Positions 61,644-64,000 of a stretch of 64,000 bases of DNA are shown here, in pieces. The DNA is from Bacteroidales bacterium (GTDB lineage Bacteria > Bacteroidota > Bacteroidia > Bacteroidales > ML635J-15): assembly GCA_017651185.1 (NCBI GenBank), contig JAGCDJ010000025.1:267986-331985 (forward strand). The letters run 5' to 3'. Position numbers and translations under genes: made by a program. The notes below the pieces were generated by a model. It did no database searches. It saw only the letters and a program-made list of their open reading frames with translations, and was not told where the DNA came from. The stretch's first letter is position 1, and the number at the start of each line of letters is the position of its first letter.

Positions 61644-61740
61644 AAATCTTATTTGACGGTTATTTGATAAAAAGCCCTATATTTGCAAAATGAATACTGA
61701 TTATCAATGAGTTCTTATTTGATGGTTATTTGATAGAACA
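61644..61740 (+). repeat. 97-bp direct repeat, left copy, with promoter and operator-like motifs
   Basis: It is 93/97 identical to 63214-63310 (differences at 61657, 61677, 61696 and 61723). It holds two copies of CTTATTTGAYGGTTATTTGATA (61648-61669 and 61714-61735), each of which is TTATTTGA repeated at 11-base spacing, and a TATATTTGC -7 element (61678-61686) between them. Also TTGATAA/TTATCAA inverted sites flank the promoter. Confidence 0.85.
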
Positions 61741-61763
61741 TAGAATTATTAAGGCATATAGAT

Positions 61764-63215
61764 ATGGAAGTAGCAGAGTTAAGAAAATTGATTGACCGTC
61801 TCGTTTCTTTATCAAAAGAATCGGAAACAGTAGAGTTTAAGGAAAATTTTCATAGTAAGGAAGAAATTGGAGAACGCATTTCCTCCTTATCAAATAGTGC
61901 CTGTCTGCTTAACCAGCCATATTCCTATCTTGTGTTCGGTATAGAAAACAACTCTCACAAAATTACAGGGACAATGTTTCGCTCAAAAAGCCATATGGTT
62001 GGCAACGAAGAACTTGAAGTTTGGCTGTTGAATAGATTGAATCCAAGAATAGATTTTCAATGCTTTGATTTTGAGTATTGTGAGAATGTTAACCTTGTTT
62101 TGTACAAGATACCCGCAGCAGAAAATGTCCCTGTAAAATTTTTGAATGTAGGGTATGTAAGAGTCAATAGTTCTACGAGAAAATTAATAGATTACCCAGA
62201 AAAGGAAAAACAGATTTGGAAAAACGAACTGACCGAGAGATTTCTGCTCAACATCGCGTTGAAGAACCTTACACTTTCCGACATTCCAAAGTACTTGAGT
62301 ACAGAAACCTATTTTGACTTGATGCAAATTCCATATCCATCCAACTTAGAGAATGTTGCTCTCCGATTAAAGGAAGAAAATATAATCAATGAATATGACG
62401 GACTATATGCTATTACAAATCTCGGTGCATTGCTATTCGCAAAGAATTTAAGTGACTTCTCCACATTGTCAAGAAAGGCTATCAGAGTGATAAAATATAA
62501 AGGCAACAACAAAGTGGAAACCGAAAGAGATTTGATTAGCAACAAAGGATATGCTATTGGTTTCCCTGGATTAATGGAATGGATAAATGGGCAGTTGCCT
62601 GCAAATGAAGAGATTGGAAAATCTCTGAGAAAAGATGTTAGGATGTATCCTGAAATTGCTATTCGTGAACTTGTTGCCAATGCTATTATCCATCAGGATT
62701 TTTCTGTCAAAGGTTTTCCTACTATCGAAATATATAGCGACCGTATAGAAATATCTAATCCGGGGCAACCAATAATCCATTCGGACCGTTTCATTGATGA
62801 ATATGGTTCGCGAAACGAACGCCTGTCAGACATAATGCGTCGGATGGGATTTTGCGAGGAAAAAGGCAGCGGTTTGGACAAGACCATTTTCTATGTGGAA
62901 TTGTACCAACTACCACCTATAAAAATCACCGTACAAGAGAACCGAACCATAGTTACCATCTTTTCCTACAAGGCGCTGAACAATATGGACAAATCGGAAA
63001 GACAGATGGCTTGCTATCAACACGCCTGTTTGAAGTATGTTTCCAATGAGAAAATGACCAATCAAACATTTCGTGAAAGACTTGGTATAGAAGAGCACAA
63101 TTCTGCCGTAGTTTCACGAATCATAAAGGATACATTGGAAGCCAACCTTATCAAGGATGACAACCCAGAGAATCAGTCTCGCAAATATCGAAAATACATT
63201 CCGTGGTGGGCGTAA
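61764..63215 (+). CDS. AlbA_2 (Schlafen-type) domain protein with HATPase_c_4 region
   Basis: 483 residues. The N-terminal 130 residues are an AlbA_2/Schlafen DNA- or RNA-binding domain (ETVEFKENFHSK, GIENNSHKITGT, YVRVNSSTRKL). The middle is the AAA_4/HATPase_c_4 region (EIAIRELVANAIIHQDFSVK with N-box Asn, EISNPGQPI, EEKGSGLDKTIF), and a C-terminal winged-helix-like segment follows. Such proteins are often annotated as transcriptional regulators or as parts of defence systems. The stop codon lies two bases into the right 97-bp repeat. The two operator-like motifs around the promoter suggest autoregulation. Confidence 0.85.
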   Translation: MEVAELRKLIDRLVSLSKESETVEFKENFHSKEEIGERISSLSNSACLLNQPYSYLVFGIENNSHKITGTMFRSKSHMVGNEELEVWLLNRLNPRIDFQCFDFEYCENVNLVLYKIPAAENVPVKFLNVGYVRVNSSTRKLIDYPEKEKQIWKNELTERFLLNIALKNLTLSDIPKYLSTETYFDLMQIPYPSNLENVALRLKEENIINEYDGLYAITNLGALLFAKNLSDFSTLSRKAIRVIKYKGNNKVETERDLISNKGYAIGFPGLMEWINGQLPANEEIGKSLRKDVRMYPEIAIRELVANAIIHQDFSVKGFPTIEIYSDRIEISNPGQPIIHSDRFIDEYGSRNERLSDIMRRMGFCEEKGSGLDKTIFYVELYQLPPIKITVQENRTIVTIFSYKALNNMDKSERQMACYQHACLKYVSNEKMTNQTFRERLGIEEHNSAVVSRIIKDTLEANLIKDDNPENQSRKYRKYIPWWA

Positions 63216-63310
63216 ATCTTATTTGATGGTTATTTGATAAAAAGCCTTATATTTGCAAAATGAATGCTGATTATCAATGAGTTCTTATTTGACGGTTATT
63301 TGATAGAACA
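63214..63310 (+). repeat. 97-bp direct repeat, right copy
   Basis: Second copy of the flanking repeat, overlapping the last two bases of the AlbA_2 gene. The operator-like motifs are at 63218-63239 and 63284-63305 and the promoter element at 63248-63256. It points toward the final gene, which has its own promoter. Confidence 0.85.
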
Positions 63311-63388
63311 GTACAAAAGATTATTTCCAGACAACAAAACAAATACCCAATATTACATATTTGTCTCAAATTTTCACAATTTTATATA

Positions 63389-63396
63389 CCCCCCCC
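63389..63396. repeat. C8 homopolymer tract upstream of the last gene
   Basis: Eight consecutive C in an AT-rich region, about 80 bases upstream of the start codon at 63476 and 50 bases upstream of its -7 element. Tracts of this length can slip. Confidence 0.6.
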
Positions 63397-63445
63397 ATTT
63401 CGTATAATAACTTTATAAATTTGTAGTTACAAATAGAATTATGTT

Positions 63446-63454
63446 TATATTTGC
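63446..63454 (+). promoter_or_regulatory. Promoter -7 element of the last gene
   Basis: TATATTTGC, an exact match, 22 bases before the ATG at 63476. A TTTG lies 22 bases further upstream (63420-63423). Confidence 0.65.
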
Positions 63455-63475
63455 GGAAAGTTTAATATGGATTTT

Positions 63476-64000
63476 ATGAAAAAGATTGCTTTAATTTCGC
63501 TTTTTGTCGTGCTGAGTACGGCTTTGTTTGCACAGGATTGGTTTCGTGATGGTGCAACCTGGATATTCGACGACCAGCAAGAGTTTACTTATCAGGCACA
63601 CGGATACGAACAATATACTGTAGTAGGAGATACAATCTTAAACGATACGACAGCAAAGCAGATTCTCCATAAAAGCGTAAGTTATACGGGAACAGAACAT
63701 GGAGGAAATATTCCATCAATTTTTGTACACGAATCGAATTCAAGGGTTTACTATTGGGACGGAGCTAAATTTGTGAAGATGTACGACCTTAGCCTTAATG
63801 TTGGTGATACGCTTGATATATATTCGTTAAATTGTGGAGAGCTTTGCGATTCAGTTTCTCCTTTCGTTGTGGATTCGGTATATATTGAGAATATCAACGG
63901 TGTCGATTTGAAGGTGCAGGAATTTTCTTGCACGATGTACGGACTATACGGCGAGAATAATGAGATTTACAGCGAGAAAATAATAGAGAGGATTGGAAGC
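63476..64000 (+). CDS. Secreted protein, 3' end beyond the window
   Basis: 175 codons are open to the window end, without a stop. The protein begins MKKIALISLFVVLSTALFAQ, a clear signal peptide; the ATG three codons upstream (63467) is an alternative. The mature part (GDTILNDTTAKQILH, VYYWDGAKFVKMYDLS, LNVGDTLDIYS) matches the common style of Bacteroidota secreted proteins that end in T9SS sorting domains, but the C-terminus is outside the window, so this is a guess. Confidence 0.75.
   Translation, partial: MKKIALISLFVVLSTALFAQDWFRDGATWIFDDQQEFTYQAHGYEQYTVVGDTILNDTTAKQILHKSVSYTGTEHGGNIPSIFVHESNSRVYYWDGAKFVKMYDLSLNVGDTLDIYSLNCGELCDSVSPFVVDSVYIENINGVDLKVQEFSCTMYGLYGENNEIYSEKIIERIGS

Overview
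The window looks like chromosomal DNA of a Bacteroidota bacterium, most probably Bacteroidales-like. The evidence is three proteins with type IX secretion (T9SS) signals or sorting domains of the YPNP type, GldF/GldG homologues, many outer-membrane beta-barrels, BACON and InlB-like repeats, Kdo transferase and Lnt (a Gram-negative outer membrane), and repeated -7 promoter elements of the form TAnnTTTG(C) upstream of genes. No rRNA, prophage, transposase or CRISPR array was seen. There is one tRNA, an initiator tRNA-fMet.

Layout. 0-3.7 kb: end of an M16 peptidase and an AtoE-type fatty acid transporter. 3.8-7.4 kb (minus): a four-gene operon of FtsE-like ATPase, e(P4)-like acid phosphatase lipoprotein, a polytopic membrane protein and a GNAT acetyltransferase. 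7.6-12.6 kb: a large TPR protein and a partner beta-barrel, followed by tRNA-fMet. 13.1-20 kb: a Na/Pi cotransporter, then a tightly packed five-gene operon that joins an RsbW/RsbU/RsbV-type partner-switching module (anti-sigma-like kinase, sensor PP2C phosphatase, STAS antagonist) to an alarmone synthetase and to a fusion of an alarmone-hydrolase-like HD domain with an aminoglycoside-phosphotransferase-like kinase. 20-27.5 kb (minus): a membrane protein, radical SAM protein, CPBP protease, ribD, TPR lipoprotein-like protein, prfA and purM. 27.5-36.3 kb (minus): a propeller/Omp85-like outer-membrane protein, a small barrel, a DMT transporter, dnaA with an AT-rich possible origin upstream, a LuxE-like protein and a secreted protein. 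36.5-40 kb: a YwqK/MORN-like repeat protein and glyS.

40-54 kb is an accessory, surface-protein region with three large secreted proteases. Two of them (an S8 subtilase and a C10 streptopain-like protease with a long InlB-like repeat array) are preceded by leaders of the same length that carry the same 8+8 base inverted repeat, placed so that an H-type pseudoknot is possible. The third is a subtilase whose catalytic half, with an overlapping upstream lipoprotein gene, is strikingly AT-rich while its C-terminal half is not, suggesting a mosaic origin. 54.3-61.6 kb: gldF-gldG-DUF4340, a small barrel, waaA and lnt. 61.6-63.3 kb: an AlbA_2 (Schlafen-type) ATPase-like regulator flanked by 97-bp direct repeats, each holding two copies of an 11-bp-phased operator-like motif. 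The window ends inside another secreted protein gene.

All domain assignments come from reading motifs by eye; no database search was run. The most novel-looking items are the shared protease leader structure, the partner-switching/alarmone operon, and the direct-repeat cassette.
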